Translations under genes and position numbers: made by a program
Notes under the pieces: generated by a model
Databases searched by the model: none
What the model was told of the DNA's origin: nothing
What the model saw: only the letters and a program-made list of their open reading frames with translations
Assembly: GCA_947176715.1 (NCBI GenBank)
Contig: CAMWRR010000038.1
Span: 1 to 10,883 of the forward strand
DNA from: an uncultured Rikenellaceae bacterium
GTDB lineage: Bacteria; Bacteroidota; Bacteroidia; Bacteroidales; Rikenellaceae
DNA length: 10,883 bases
Direction of reading: 5' to 3'
Part shown: positions 1 to 7,562 of the stretch, one piece after another
Position numbering within the stretch: the first letter of the stretch is position 1
Layout of the letters: the number at the start of each line of letters is the position of its first letter

Positions 1-730
1 GGTCTACAACAGATACGTCGAGTGTCGGAACACGGAACGCCATACCGGTGAGTTTGCCGTTGAGGGCGGGGATAACCTTGCCTACTGCCTTAGCGGCGCC
101 GGTAGACGAGGGGATGATGTTGCCCGCAGCCGCACGACCGCCGCGCCAGTCTTTCAGAGAGGGACCGTCGACGGTCTTCTGAGTGGCGGTGGTAGCGTGA
201 ACAGTGGTCATAAGACCCTCTACGATACCGAACTTATCGTTGATAACCTTAGCCAAGGGAGCCAAGCAGTTGGTGGTGCAAGATGCGTTAGACACGATGG
301 TCTGACCAGAGTAGGTCTTGTTGTTCACACCCATAACGAACATGGGGGTGTCGTCCTTCGAGGGAGCCGACATAACAACGCGTTTGGCACCTGCTTCTAT
401 GTGTTTGCCAGCAAGCTCTTTGGTGAGGAAGAGACCGGTAGACTCAACTACATACTCTGCACCTACCTCGTTCCATTTGAGATCTTTGGGGTCGCGCTCT
501 GCAGTGACGCGTATAGTCTGACCGTTAACAACCAGCTGGCCGTCCTTGATGTCGATAGAACCGTCGAACTTGCCGTGGATGGTGTCGTAACGGAGCATGT
601 AAGCCATATATTCGACAGGGATAAGGTCGTTGATACCTACAACCTCGATGTCCCCTTTAGTCATTGCCGCACGGAAGACCAAACGACCGATACGGCCGAA
701 ACCGTTAATACCAATTTTGATTTTAGACAT
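1..730 (-). CDS. gapA: Type I glyceraldehyde-3-phosphate dehydrogenase, 3' end cut by window edge
   Basis: Cytosolic glycolytic enzyme that oxidises glyceraldehyde-3-phosphate to 1,3-bisphosphoglycerate with NAD. I translated the minus strand from the ATG at 728-730: the frame stays open to the window edge, giving 243 codons of a family usually near 335 residues. The Rossmann start INGFGRIGR is at residues 8-16. Asp35, in GIND, is the position that favours NAD over NADP. The catalytic motif SNASCTTNC spans 147-155 with nucleophile Cys151, and the base is His178 in TTVHATT. Nothing is broken in the visible part; the last third lies outside the window. Codon choice is unlike the neighbours: many GGT, GTT, GCT and CGT codons and Ile mostly ATC, as expected for a very highly expressed gene. 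It has its own promoter and a structured leader, so it is probably transcribed separately from the aspartate kinase gene behind it. Confidence 0.97.
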   Translation of the reverse strand, partial: MSKIKIGINGFGRIGRLVFRAAMTKGDIEVVGINDLIPVEYMAYMLRYDTIHGKFDGSIDIKDGQLVVNGQTIRVTAERDPKDLKWNEVGAEYVVESTGLFLTKELAGKHIEAGAKRVVMSAPSKDDTPMFVMGVNNKTYSGQTIVSNASCTTNCLAPLAKVINDKFGIVEGLMTTVHATTATQKTVDGPSLKDWRGGRAAAGNIIPSSTGAAKAVGKVIPALNGKLTGMAFRVPTLDVSVVD

Positions 731-741
731 AACTGTATGTT

Positions 742-819
742 TTTAAGTGTTATTCCCAATATTACAATCGACACGCAATCAAACGATTACCCTCTGCCGA
801 CACACTTTAAGTGTTATTC
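742..819. repeat. 14-nt direct repeat in the gapA leader
   Basis: The plus-strand sequence TTTAAGTGTTATTC occurs twice, at 742-755 and 806-819, with starts 64 nt apart. Both copies lie between the predicted gapA transcription start and the start codon, and each contains one of the AAGTGT half-sites described for the leader. An exact 14-mer twice within 80 nt is unlikely by chance even in A/T-rich sequence. It may mark two binding sites for one regulator. Confidence 0.75.
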
Positions 820-830
820 TTATCACACTT
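745..830 (-). promoter_or_regulatory. Structured gapA leader or operator with four alternating complementary 6-mers
   Basis: Read in the gapA mRNA direction, the leader contains AAGTGT (complement of 825-830), ACACTT (809-814), AAGTGT (802-807) and ACACTT (745-750). The first pair can form a stem-loop almost at the predicted 5' end, with two further A-T pairs inside one mismatch. The third and fourth can pair across about 50 nt and would bring the fold to within 15 nt of the start codon. On DNA, 802-814 is a perfect 13-bp palindrome with a one-base centre. Position inside the leader of a glycolytic gene suggests control, either a repressor site or RNA folding. The pairing is seen in the sequence; the function is inference. 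Confidence 0.45.
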
Positions 831-839
831 ACCGACGCG

Positions 840-872
840 CAAATTTACAATTTTTTTATGACAATGAAACAA
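840..872 (-). promoter_or_regulatory. Probable gapA promoter, Bacteroidota type
   Basis: On the minus strand the sequence TAAATTTG (complement of 840-847) matches the -7 consensus TAnnTTTG exactly. A TTG core (complement of 870-872) lies 22 nt upstream, one more than the usual 19-21, so the -33 element is imperfect. The spacer is A/T-rich with a run of seven A. Transcription would start near 833, giving a leader of about 100 nt before the gapA ATG. Confidence 0.7.
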
Positions 873-946
873 TTTGACCGTTTTTTTAACGTCGGAACAA
901 TCGGCCGGCAACAACCGAGACGGCAACAGCTCCGCACCGTACAAAC

Positions 947-2200
947 TTACAGCGTAGCGTCGCGCAACAGTTTTATAGAACGACGCGTCTGTTGTCTTAT
1001 GTATATGGTATGACCGATGCTCTCGCGCTCCACCACATCCCATGTGTAGCCCCTGATGGTGAGCAGTTCGAGATTGTCGTTGTAACGCACGTTGAAGTCG
1101 TGTTTGAGGTCGGCGATAAGGTCGTCGAAATAGCGCGATGCGTCGACACTGACGCTGATACGCACGGCCGAACTCTGCACCAGATTGACCCTCTGGCGGT
1201 GTCGGTTGAGCGCGGCGAACACCTTCTCTAACGACTCCTCCAGAGCGAACGAGAAGTCCTTAGGCTCCACCGATAGCAACACCTGCGACCGTTTGAGTAT
1301 CAGCACCGGCACGCGCGGGGGCACGTAATCGTCCCACCGGCAGATGCAGCTGCCCGGCTTGTCGGGGGCGCCGAACGGACGCACATAAAGCGGTATATTC
1401 TTGTTTTGTAGCGGTTTTATGGTCTTGGGGTGTATGATTTGGGCGCCGCTGTATGCCAGCTCCACGGCATCCACGTAGGAGAGGCGCTCTATCAGCGTTA
1501 CGTCGCGGAAGATGCGCGGGTCGGCGCTCAGTATGCCGTCCACGTCTTTCCATATCGTCACGCTCTCGCATCCGAGCATGGAGGCCACCGCCGCGGCCGT
1601 ATAGTCGGAACCCTCGCGTCCGAGTGTGGTGGCCCGTCCATCGCGCGTGCCGCCTATGAAGCCCTGCATCACGAACATGTCGGCGCCGCACTCCAACGCC
1701 TTGCGCAGACGCTCCGCCGACTCGTCGAAGTCGACCGTGGCGTCGCGGTAACGGTCGTCGGTCACGAGACACTCGCGCATATCCACACGCACAGCCCCCA
1801 CTCCGCACTGGCGGGCATACGAGGCCACTATGGCCGTCGACATCAGCTCGCCGTAGCTCACCGTGGCGTCGTACATCATGTCGTAACTCTCAGTCACAGA
1901 CTGACGCAACAACCTCTCCTCCAGCTCGGAGAAGATGTCGTAGAAGAGGTCGCGCTCCTGCAACGACAAGTCGTCCATTATCTCCTCGTGAGAGGCCTTT
2001 ATCGCCTCCAGACGCACGCGCACGGCCTCCCTGTCGCCGTTCATGGCATGAGAGAGCGCATCCTCCAACGCGTTGGTAGTCTTGCCCATAGCCGACACGA
2101 CCACCGCCAACGGCTCCCCTACTCTACCCGTTATGTCGATAAGATTCCTGACACCGGCGCCGTTACGTACCGAAGCGCCTCCGAACTTATATACCTTCAT
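947..2200 (-). CDS. lysC: Aspartate kinase (monofunctional aspartokinase)
   Basis: Phosphorylates aspartate to 4-phospho-aspartate, the first step towards lysine, threonine, methionine and diaminopimelate. The protein has 417 residues, slightly shorter than E. coli LysC (about 449). The amino-acid kinase fold starts with KFGGAS at 5-10. GREGSDYTA at 194-202 and KDVDGILSADPRI at 218-230 form the nucleotide and substrate loops, and SGAQIIHPKTI is at 251-261. The region from about 298 to the end is the ACT-type regulatory part where end-product inhibition would act; which amino acid inhibits cannot be read from it. No homoserine dehydrogenase is fused, so this is not ThrA-like. The start is the ATG at 2198-2200, 69 nt behind the RNA methyltransferase gene on the same strand, so co-transcription is possible. 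I found no convincing terminator between 848 and 946. The symbol is by function; the isozyme class is uncertain. Confidence 0.93.
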   Translation of the reverse strand: MKVYKFGGASVRNGAGVRNLIDITGRVGEPLAVVVSAMGKTTNALEDALSHAMNGDREAVRVRLEAIKASHEEIMDDLSLQERDLFYDIFSELEERLLRQSVTESYDMMYDATVSYGELMSTAIVASYARQCGVGAVRVDMRECLVTDDRYRDATVDFDESAERLRKALECGADMFVMQGFIGGTRDGRATTLGREGSDYTAAAVASMLGCESVTIWKDVDGILSADPRIFRDVTLIERLSYVDAVELAYSGAQIIHPKTIKPLQNKNIPLYVRPFGAPDKPGSCICRWDDYVPPRVPVLILKRSQVLLSVEPKDFSFALEESLEKVFAALNRHRQRVNLVQSSAVRISVSVDASRYFDDLIADLKHDFNVRYNDNLELLTIRGYTWDVVERESIGHTIYIRQQTRRSIKLLRDATL

Positions 2201-2269
2201 CTCAAAAATATTCCGAAATCAATCTAAAACCACACCATAACACACTACGCATCAATAGCATAAAGACAA

Positions 2270-3043
2270 TCACAAGAGATCACCACCCGCCGTCTTGCCT
2301 CTGCCGCGGAACACCGAGCACACCACCGCCGCAGCCACCCCCACGTTAAGCGATTCGCCGGTGGGGCGACCCTCGGGATAGGAGGGTATCAGAAGACGGT
2401 GCGTCACCTTTGCGGCCACCGGGCCACTTATGCCGTTACCCTCGTTACCCATGATTATCAAGCCGTTATCAGAGAGGCCGGCGGTGTAGATGTCATCTCC
2501 GTCGAGAAAGGTGCCGTAGACGGGAACGCCATCGCCCGCCGCCCGCTCTATCAACGGCTCCAACGGCGCGTAACGCACGCTCACGCGGCATAACGACCCC
2601 ATAGTGGCCTGCACCGTCTTGGCGTTGTAGAGGTCCGCCGTAGAGGGCGAACAGATTATATGCTCTATGCCGAACCAGTCGGCCGCGCGTATTATAGTGC
2701 CGAGGTTGCCCGGGTCCTGCACACCGTCGAGCACGAGCACCAGACCGTCGCGCCACGCCGCATCGTACGGCTCCGCCTCGCGCTTGCGCATAACGGCCAG
2801 CACCTGTGACGGACTTTTCAGATGCGACATGCGCGCCATAACGGCGGGCGACACCCTCTCGACCGGCACCGCAAACGACGCATCCCCGGTGACATACACC
2901 GCTTCGGCCTCCATGCCTCCCGCCAAGAGGTCGCCCACCAGCTTGGCCCCCTCGGCCACGAAGAGACCGCTCTCGTCGCGACAGCGTTTGTCGCGCAGAG
3001 ACCTCACGAACGCCACGCGGGCTTTTGTCGGCTCATTTGTCAT
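2270..3043 (-). CDS. SpoU/TrmH-family (SPOUT) RNA 2'-O-methyltransferase
   Basis: Transfers a methyl group from S-adenosylmethionine to a ribose 2'-OH in rRNA or tRNA; the target base cannot be told from sequence. I start it at the ATG at 3041-3043 (257 residues). A TTG further up at 3079 would add 12 residues, but homologous N-termini as I know them begin shortly before the RSLRDKR...LFVAEG segment. That segment (residues 14-32) starts the small RNA-binding substrate domain. The knotted SPOUT domain follows, with motif 1 DPGNLGTIIRAADWFG at 110-125, motif 2 IIMGNEGNGIS at 196-206 and motif 3 ESLNVGVAAAV at 230-240. The Asn, Arg, Glu and Ser/Asn residues expected in these motifs are present. 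It is divergent from carA and upstream of the aspartate kinase gene. Annotation pipelines often call this family RlmB or TrmH; I do not assign a symbol. Confidence 0.92.
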   Translation of the reverse strand: MTNEPTKARVAFVRSLRDKRCRDESGLFVAEGAKLVGDLLAGGMEAEAVYVTGDASFAVPVERVSPAVMARMSHLKSPSQVLAVMRKREAEPYDAAWRDGLVLVLDGVQDPGNLGTIIRAADWFGIEHIICSPSTADLYNAKTVQATMGSLCRVSVRYAPLEPLIERAAGDGVPVYGTFLDGDDIYTAGLSDNGLIIMGNEGNGISGPVAAKVTHRLLIPSYPEGRPTGESLNVGVAAAVVCSVFRGRGKTAGGDLL

Positions 3044-3136
3044 CACTGCATTAAAATTTCTGTCGGGAACAGGAGTCAAACATCTATGTAAAAACCCGTT
3101 ACGTCTGCATTTGCCCTATCGGTCCCGCCGAATGAT

Positions 3137-3167
3137 TTTGCTAAGATAAAAATAATATTTAATTTTG
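3137..3167 (+). promoter_or_regulatory. carAB promoter, Bacteroidota -33/-7 type
   Basis: TTTG at 3137-3140 and TAATTTTG at 3160-3167 are separated by 19 nt. This is an exact match to the primary sigma factor consensus of Bacteroides and relatives (TTTG, 19-21 nt, TAnnTTTG). Initiation would fall near 3173, leaving a leader of about 17 nt before the carA ATG at 3191. That is too short for a riboswitch or an attenuator, so any pyrimidine or arginine control would have to act at or upstream of the promoter. I see no clear ribosome-binding site, which is normal in this phylum. Confidence 0.88.
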
Positions 3168-3190
3168 TATTTTAGATAAAGCATATAGCT

Positions 3191-4285
3191 ATGACGTCTA
3201 AAAAATCTACCTTGATCCTCGAGGACGGTTCAACGTTTGAAGGTTACGCGTTTGGAGCCGCTCGGGGGGTATCGGGCGAAATCGTTTTCAACACCGCTAT
3301 GACAGGCTATCCCGAGAGCCTCACAGATCCGTCATACAGCGGTCAGATCTTAGTCATCACATACCCGTTGGTCGGCAACTACGGCGTGCCTCCCAAGACG
3401 ATCGACGAGAAGCTGGGGCTCCCCCGCTTCTTCGAGTCGGACAGGATTCACATCAAGGCCCTCGTGGTATCGGACTACTCGTTCAACCACAGCCACTGGA
3501 ACGCCGTGCAGAGCCTCGACGAGTGGCTTAAAGAGTACGACATCCCCGCCATCTACGGCATCGACACCCGTGCGGTCACCAAAATCATACGTGAGCACGG
3601 CGTGATGTTGTCGAAAGTGGTGCCCGAGGGGTGCGAAGCTCCGGCCGAATTCCACGACCAGAACAAAGAGAACCTCGTAGCGCAGGTATCTCCCAAGGAG
3701 GTGACCACCTACGGCGACGGCCCCCACAAGGTGGTGCTGGTCGATTGCGGAAGCAAGAACAACATCATCAGATGCCTCGTCAACCGCGGCGCAACCGTCA
3801 CCCGCGTGCCGTGGGACTACGACTTCACCTCGCTCGACTACGACGGCGTGATGCTCTCCAACGGCCCCGGCGACCCGCAGATGTGCCGCGCCACGGTCGA
3901 AAACATACGCAAGGCCATAGCCATAGGCAAGCCCATATACGGAATATGCCTCGGCCACCAGCTGCTCTCGATAGCGGCGGGAGCCACCACATACAAACTG
4001 AAATACGGACACCGTAGCCACAACCAGCCCGCCCTCATGTCGGGCACTCCCAACGCGGTGATAACGTCGCAGAACCACGGCTTCGCGGTAGACACCGCGG
4101 CCCTGCCCGACGAGTGGGAGCCCTACTTCACCAACCTCAACGACGGCACCAACGAAGGCATACGCCACAAGAGCAAGCCTTTCTTCTCGGTGCAGTTCCA
4201 CCCCGAGGCGACGGGCGGCCCCGACGACACCGAATTTCTTTTTGACAAATTTATAGAGAACATCGAAAATGCAAAAAATAAATAA
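3191..4285 (+). CDS. carA: Carbamoyl phosphate synthase, small (glutamine amidotransferase) subunit
   Basis: Hydrolyses glutamine and passes ammonia to CarB for carbamoyl phosphate, which feeds pyrimidine and arginine synthesis. It has 364 residues against about 380 for E. coli CarA. Residues 1 to about 150 are the small-subunit N-terminal domain. The class I amidotransferase domain runs from about 178, with the nucleophile Cys253 in YGICLGHQ and the His337 and Glu339 partners in FHPEA. Cys-His spacing (84) equals that of E. coli (Cys269, His353). The triad is intact. The amidotransferase part, for example TSQNHGFAVDTAALP and LNDGTNEGIRHKS, resembles the glutaminase domain of animal CAD more than E. 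coli CarA. It is the first gene behind a strong promoter and overlaps carB by 17 nt, which suggests translational coupling of the two subunits. Confidence 0.97.
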   Translation: MTSKKSTLILEDGSTFEGYAFGAARGVSGEIVFNTAMTGYPESLTDPSYSGQILVITYPLVGNYGVPPKTIDEKLGLPRFFESDRIHIKALVVSDYSFNHSHWNAVQSLDEWLKEYDIPAIYGIDTRAVTKIIREHGVMLSKVVPEGCEAPAEFHDQNKENLVAQVSPKEVTTYGDGPHKVVLVDCGSKNNIIRCLVNRGATVTRVPWDYDFTSLDYDGVMLSNGPGDPQMCRATVENIRKAIAIGKPIYGICLGHQLLSIAAGATTYKLKYGHRSHNQPALMSGTPNAVITSQNHGFAVDTAALPDEWEPYFTNLNDGTNEGIRHKSKPFFSVQFHPEATGGPDDTEFLFDKFIENIENAKNK

Positions 4286-7200
4286 AGTCATACTGTTGGG
4301 CTCCGGCGCCCTCAAGATAGGCGAGGCGGGCGAGTTCGACTACTCGGGCTCTCAGGCGCTCAAGGCCCTCAAGGAGGAGGGGATAAGCACGGTGCTCATC
4401 AACCCCAACATAGCTACGGTACAGACCTCGGAGAACATCGCCGACAAGGTCTACTTCCTGCCGGTGACCCCCGAATATGTCGAGGACATCATAGAGAAAG
4501 AGCGTCCCGACGGCATATTGCTGGCGTTCGGCGGCCAGACGGCCCTCAACTGCGGCGTGAAGCTCTACGAGAGCGGCGTGCTGGAGAAATACAACGTCAA
4601 GGTGCTCGGCACCCCCGTACAGGCCATCATCGACACCGAGGACCGTGAGAAGTTCGTGGAGAAACTCGACCAGATCGACGTCAAGACCATCAAGAGCGAG
4701 GCGGTGACCTCCACCGAAGATGCCAAGCGGGTGGCCGCAGAGTTAGGCTATCCCGTCATAGTGCGCGCGGCCTACACATTGGGCGGTCTCGGCTCGGGCT
4801 TCGCCGACAACGAGGAGGAGCTGGAGGTGCTCGCCCGCAAGGCTTTCACCTACTCTCCCCAGTTGCTGGTGGAAAAATCGCTCAAGGGATGGAAAGAGGT
4901 GGAGTACGAGGTGGTGCGCGACAAGTACGACAACTGCATCACCGTCTGCAACATGGAGAACTTCGACCCGCTGGGCATACACACCGGCGAGAGCATCGTA
5001 GTGGCCCCCTCGCAGACGCTCACCAACTCGGAGTATCACAAGCTGCGCCACCTCGCCATACGCATCATACGCCACATAGGCATCGTGGGCGAGTGTAACG
5101 TGCAGTACGCCCTCGACCCCAACAGCGAGGACTACCGCGTGATAGAGGTCAACGCCCGTCTGTCGCGTTCGTCGGCGCTGGCATCCAAGGCCACGGGCTA
5201 TCCGCTGGCCTTCGTGGCCGCCAAGCTCGGTTTGGGCTACGGTCTGCACGAGCTGAAAAACTCCGTCACCAAGACCACGACGGCATGCTTCGAGCCTGCA
5301 CTCGACTATATAGTATGTAAGATTCCGCGCTGGGACCTCGGCAAATTCAAAGGGGTGTCGCACGAGCTGGGGTCGAGCATGAAGTCGGTCGGCGAGGTGA
5401 TGGCCATAGGCCGCACATTCGAGGAGGCCATACAGAAAGGTCTGCGCATGATAGGTCAGGGGATGCACGGCTTCGTGGGCAACAAGGAGCTGGCGGTAAA
5501 GGACATAGATGCCGCCCTGACACACCCTACCGACAAACGCATATTCTACATATCGCAGGCTCTCAAAAAGGGATACAGCGTAGATAAGATACACGAGCTG
5601 ACCAAGATCGACAAGTGGTTCCTCGACAAGCTCCGCAACATCATAATAACGGAGAAAGAGCTCGACAAATACACCAACATAGGCGACGTGCCCGACGGTC
5701 TGTTGCGCGAGGCCAAACAGCGCGGCTTCTCCGACTTCCAGCTGGCACGTATTATACTAAGGTGTAAGGACAGCGAGATAGAGGACTACATGTTCCGCAT
5801 ACGCGCCGCCCGCAAGGAGCGGGGTATCACGCCGGTGATAAAGCAGATAGACACGCTGGCGGCCGAATATCCGGCGCAGACCAACTATCTGTACGTCACC
5901 TACAACGGCACGGAGCACGACATAGACTTCGCCCACGACGACAAGTCGGTGATAGTGCTCGGCTCGGGCGCCTACCGCATAGGCAGCTCGGTGGAGTTCG
6001 ACTGGTGCGGGGTCAATGCCGTGAACACCGTGCGCAATAACGGTTTCAGGGCCGTGATGATAAACTACAACCCCGAGACGGTATCAACCGACTACGACAT
6101 GTGCGACCGCCTCTACTTCGACGAGCTGACGCTCGAGAGGGTGCTCGACATCACCGACCTCGAGATGCCCCACGGCGTGATAGTATCGACGGGCGGACAG
6201 ATACCCAACAACCTCGCCATGAGGCTCGACAGCCAGAAGATACGCATCCTCGGCACCTCGGCACACGACATCGACCGCGCGGAGGACCGCCACAAATTCT
6301 CGTCGATGTGCGACTCTTTAGGCATAGACCAGCCCCGCTGGAAGGAGCTTACATCCATGGACGACATCTACAAGTTCGTAGACGAGGTGGGCTTCCCCGT
6401 GCTGATACGTCCCTCGTACGTGCTCTCGGGCGCGGCCATGAACGTGGTGTCGAACAAGGAGGAGCTCAAACACTTCCTCGAGATGGCCACCGAGGTGTCG
6501 AAACAATATCCCGTGGTGGTGACCGAATTCATCGAGAACGCCAAGGAGATAGAGATAGACGCCGTTGCCAAAGAGGGCGAGATGATAATATACGCCATAT
6601 CGGAACACGTGGAGTTCGCCGGTGTGCACTCGGGCGACGCCACGATAGTGTTCCCGGCTCAGAAGCTCTACAACGAGACCATCCGACGCATCAAGAAGAT
6701 AGCGCGCAAGATAGCCTGCGAGCTTCACATATCGGGTCCGTTCAACATGCAGCTGATGGCCAAGGACAACGATATCAAGGTGATAGAGTGCAACCTGCGT
6801 GCATCGCGCAGCTTCCCGTTCGTAAGCAAGGTACTCAAAGTCAACTTTATAGACCTTGCGACCCGAATAATGCTCGGGCTTCCGACGGAGGTGCCGGCCA
6901 AATCGGCGTTCGACCTCGACTACGTGGGCGTCAAGGCGCCGCAGTTCTCGTTCTCGCGTCTGCAGAAGGCCGACCCCGTATTGGGCGTGGAGATGGCCTC
7001 CACCGGCGAGGTTGCCTGCTTGGGCGAGGACTACTACGAGGCCATACTCAAATCTATGCTCTCGGTAGGCTACAAGATACCGCGTAAGACCATACTGCTC
7101 TCTACCGGCGACTCACGTTCAAAGGTGGAGATGATAAAACCGGCCCAGTTGCTTCAGGAGAAGGGCTACACCATCTACGCAACGCGCGGCACCGCCCTCT

Positions 7201-7487
7201 TCCTGCAGGAACACGGCATAAGGGCGCAGATACTCGGCTGGCCCGACCAGCGCGACGGTAACCCCAACACGCTCGACTATATCAAGGAGGGCAAGATAGA
7301 GCTGGTGGTCAACATACCCAAGAACCTGTCGAAAGACGAGCTCAACAACGACTACACCATAAGGCGTTCGGCCATCGACTTCAATGTGCCGCTCATTACC
7401 AACGCCCGTCTCGGCGCCGCTTTCATAACGGCGTTCTGTCGCTTGAACAAGAGCGACATACAGATAAAGAGCTGGAACGAATATTAA
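4269..7487 (+). CDS. carB: Carbamoyl phosphate synthase, large subunit, CAD/CPS1-like
   Basis: Makes carbamoyl phosphate from bicarbonate, ammonia and two ATP, using ammonia from CarA. It has 1072 residues, full length (E. coli 1073). The first ATP-grasp half carries RAAYTLGGLGSG at 166-177 and EVNARLSRSSALASK at 293-307. A helical linker follows from about 400 to 555. The second half starts with GSGAYRIGSS near 565 and has RPSYVLSGAAMNV at 714-726 and ECNLRASRSFPF at 840-851. The MGS-like allosteric domain runs from about 940 to the end. Many of these blocks match animal CAD and CPS1 better than E. coli CarB. Thr972, Thr975, Trp991 and Asn1015 correspond to residues I recall as binding N-acetylglutamate in CPS1. 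The ATG lies inside the carA 3' end, a 17-nt overlap. A perfect hairpin follows 17 nt after the stop. Confidence 0.97.
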   Translation: MQKINKVILLGSGALKIGEAGEFDYSGSQALKALKEEGISTVLINPNIATVQTSENIADKVYFLPVTPEYVEDIIEKERPDGILLAFGGQTALNCGVKLYESGVLEKYNVKVLGTPVQAIIDTEDREKFVEKLDQIDVKTIKSEAVTSTEDAKRVAAELGYPVIVRAAYTLGGLGSGFADNEEELEVLARKAFTYSPQLLVEKSLKGWKEVEYEVVRDKYDNCITVCNMENFDPLGIHTGESIVVAPSQTLTNSEYHKLRHLAIRIIRHIGIVGECNVQYALDPNSEDYRVIEVNARLSRSSALASKATGYPLAFVAAKLGLGYGLHELKNSVTKTTTACFEPALDYIVCKIPRWDLGKFKGVSHELGSSMKSVGEVMAIGRTFEEAIQKGLRMIGQGMHGFVGNKELAVKDIDAALTHPTDKRIFYISQALKKGYSVDKIHELTKIDKWFLDKLRNIIITEKELDKYTNIGDVPDGLLREAKQRGFSDFQLARIILRCKDSEIEDYMFRIRAARKERGITPVIKQIDTLAAEYPAQTNYLYVTYNGTEHDIDFAHDDKSVIVLGSGAYRIGSSVEFDWCGVNAVNTVRNNGFRAVMINYNPETVSTDYDMCDRLYFDELTLERVLDITDLEMPHGVIVSTGGQIPNNLAMRLDSQKIRILGTSAHDIDRAEDRHKFSSMCDSLGIDQPRWKELTSMDDIYKFVDEVGFPVLIRPSYVLSGAAMNVVSNKEELKHFLEMATEVSKQYPVVVTEFIENAKEIEIDAVAKEGEMIIYAISEHVEFAGVHSGDATIVFPAQKLYNETIRRIKKIARKIACELHISGPFNMQLMAKDNDIKVIECNLRASRSFPFVSKVLKVNFIDLATRIMLGLPTEVPAKSAFDLDYVGVKAPQFSFSRLQKADPVLGVEMASTGEVACLGEDYYEAILKSMLSVGYKIPRKTILLSTGDSRSKVEMIKPAQLLQEKGYTIYATRGTALFLQEHGIRAQILGWPDQRDGNPNTLDYIKEGKIELVVNIPKNLSKDELNNDYTIRRSAIDFNVPLITNARLGAAFITAFCRLNKSDIQIKSWNEY

Positions 7488-7504
7488 AAAACCATGCCCC
7501 GTAT

Positions 7505-7535
7505 AAAGAGCTGTCGGCACTACGACAGCTCTTTT
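7505..7535 (+). terminator. Hairpin after carB, probable intrinsic terminator or attenuator
   Basis: A perfect 12-bp stem (AAAGAGCTGTCG at 7505-7516 with its complement at 7523-7534) closes a 6-nt loop, GCACTA. Four T end the right arm. It starts 17 nt after the carB stop and ends 28 nt before the serS start. The stem is as strong as typical rho-independent terminators, but the T tract is short. The T-rich end fits the plus strand; the A-rich left arm could also support termination from the other side. Confidence 0.75.
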
Positions 7536-7562
7536 GCGGACATTTACAAAACAACACGGAAA

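Noticed and set aside
197..877. A 226-codon plus-strand frame across the gapA region
   Set aside because: It is antisense to the catalytic motifs of GAPDH and runs through the gapA promoter; its product has no recognisable domain.
1430..2227. A 265-codon plus-strand frame opposite the aspartate kinase gene
   Set aside because: Composition is a reflection of GC-rich codons on the other strand; the kinase motifs on the minus strand are unambiguous.
3044..3079. Upstream TTG start for the RNA methyltransferase
   Set aside because: It adds 12 residues outside the family domain, while a good ATG exists at 3041-3043.
3350..4315. A 321-codon open frame on the minus strand opposite carA
   Set aside because: Its low-complexity V/G/R/H-rich product mirrors the codon bias of carA, it resembles no family, and carA is certain by its catalytic triad.
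6101..7087. A 328-codon frame inside carB in another plus-strand phase
   Set aside because: Arg/His/Gly-rich product typical of an out-of-frame reading of a GC-rich gene; carB is continuous and full length here.
7494..7562. N-terminal extension of SerRS from the ATG at 7494
   Set aside because: The extra 23 codons cover the 12-bp hairpin and do not resemble a SerRS N-terminus; the ATG at 7563 gives the normal length.
7505..7562. T-box or other tRNA-sensing leader in front of serS
   Set aside because: The gap is far too short for a T-box, which also belongs mainly to Firmicutes; only a simple hairpin is present.
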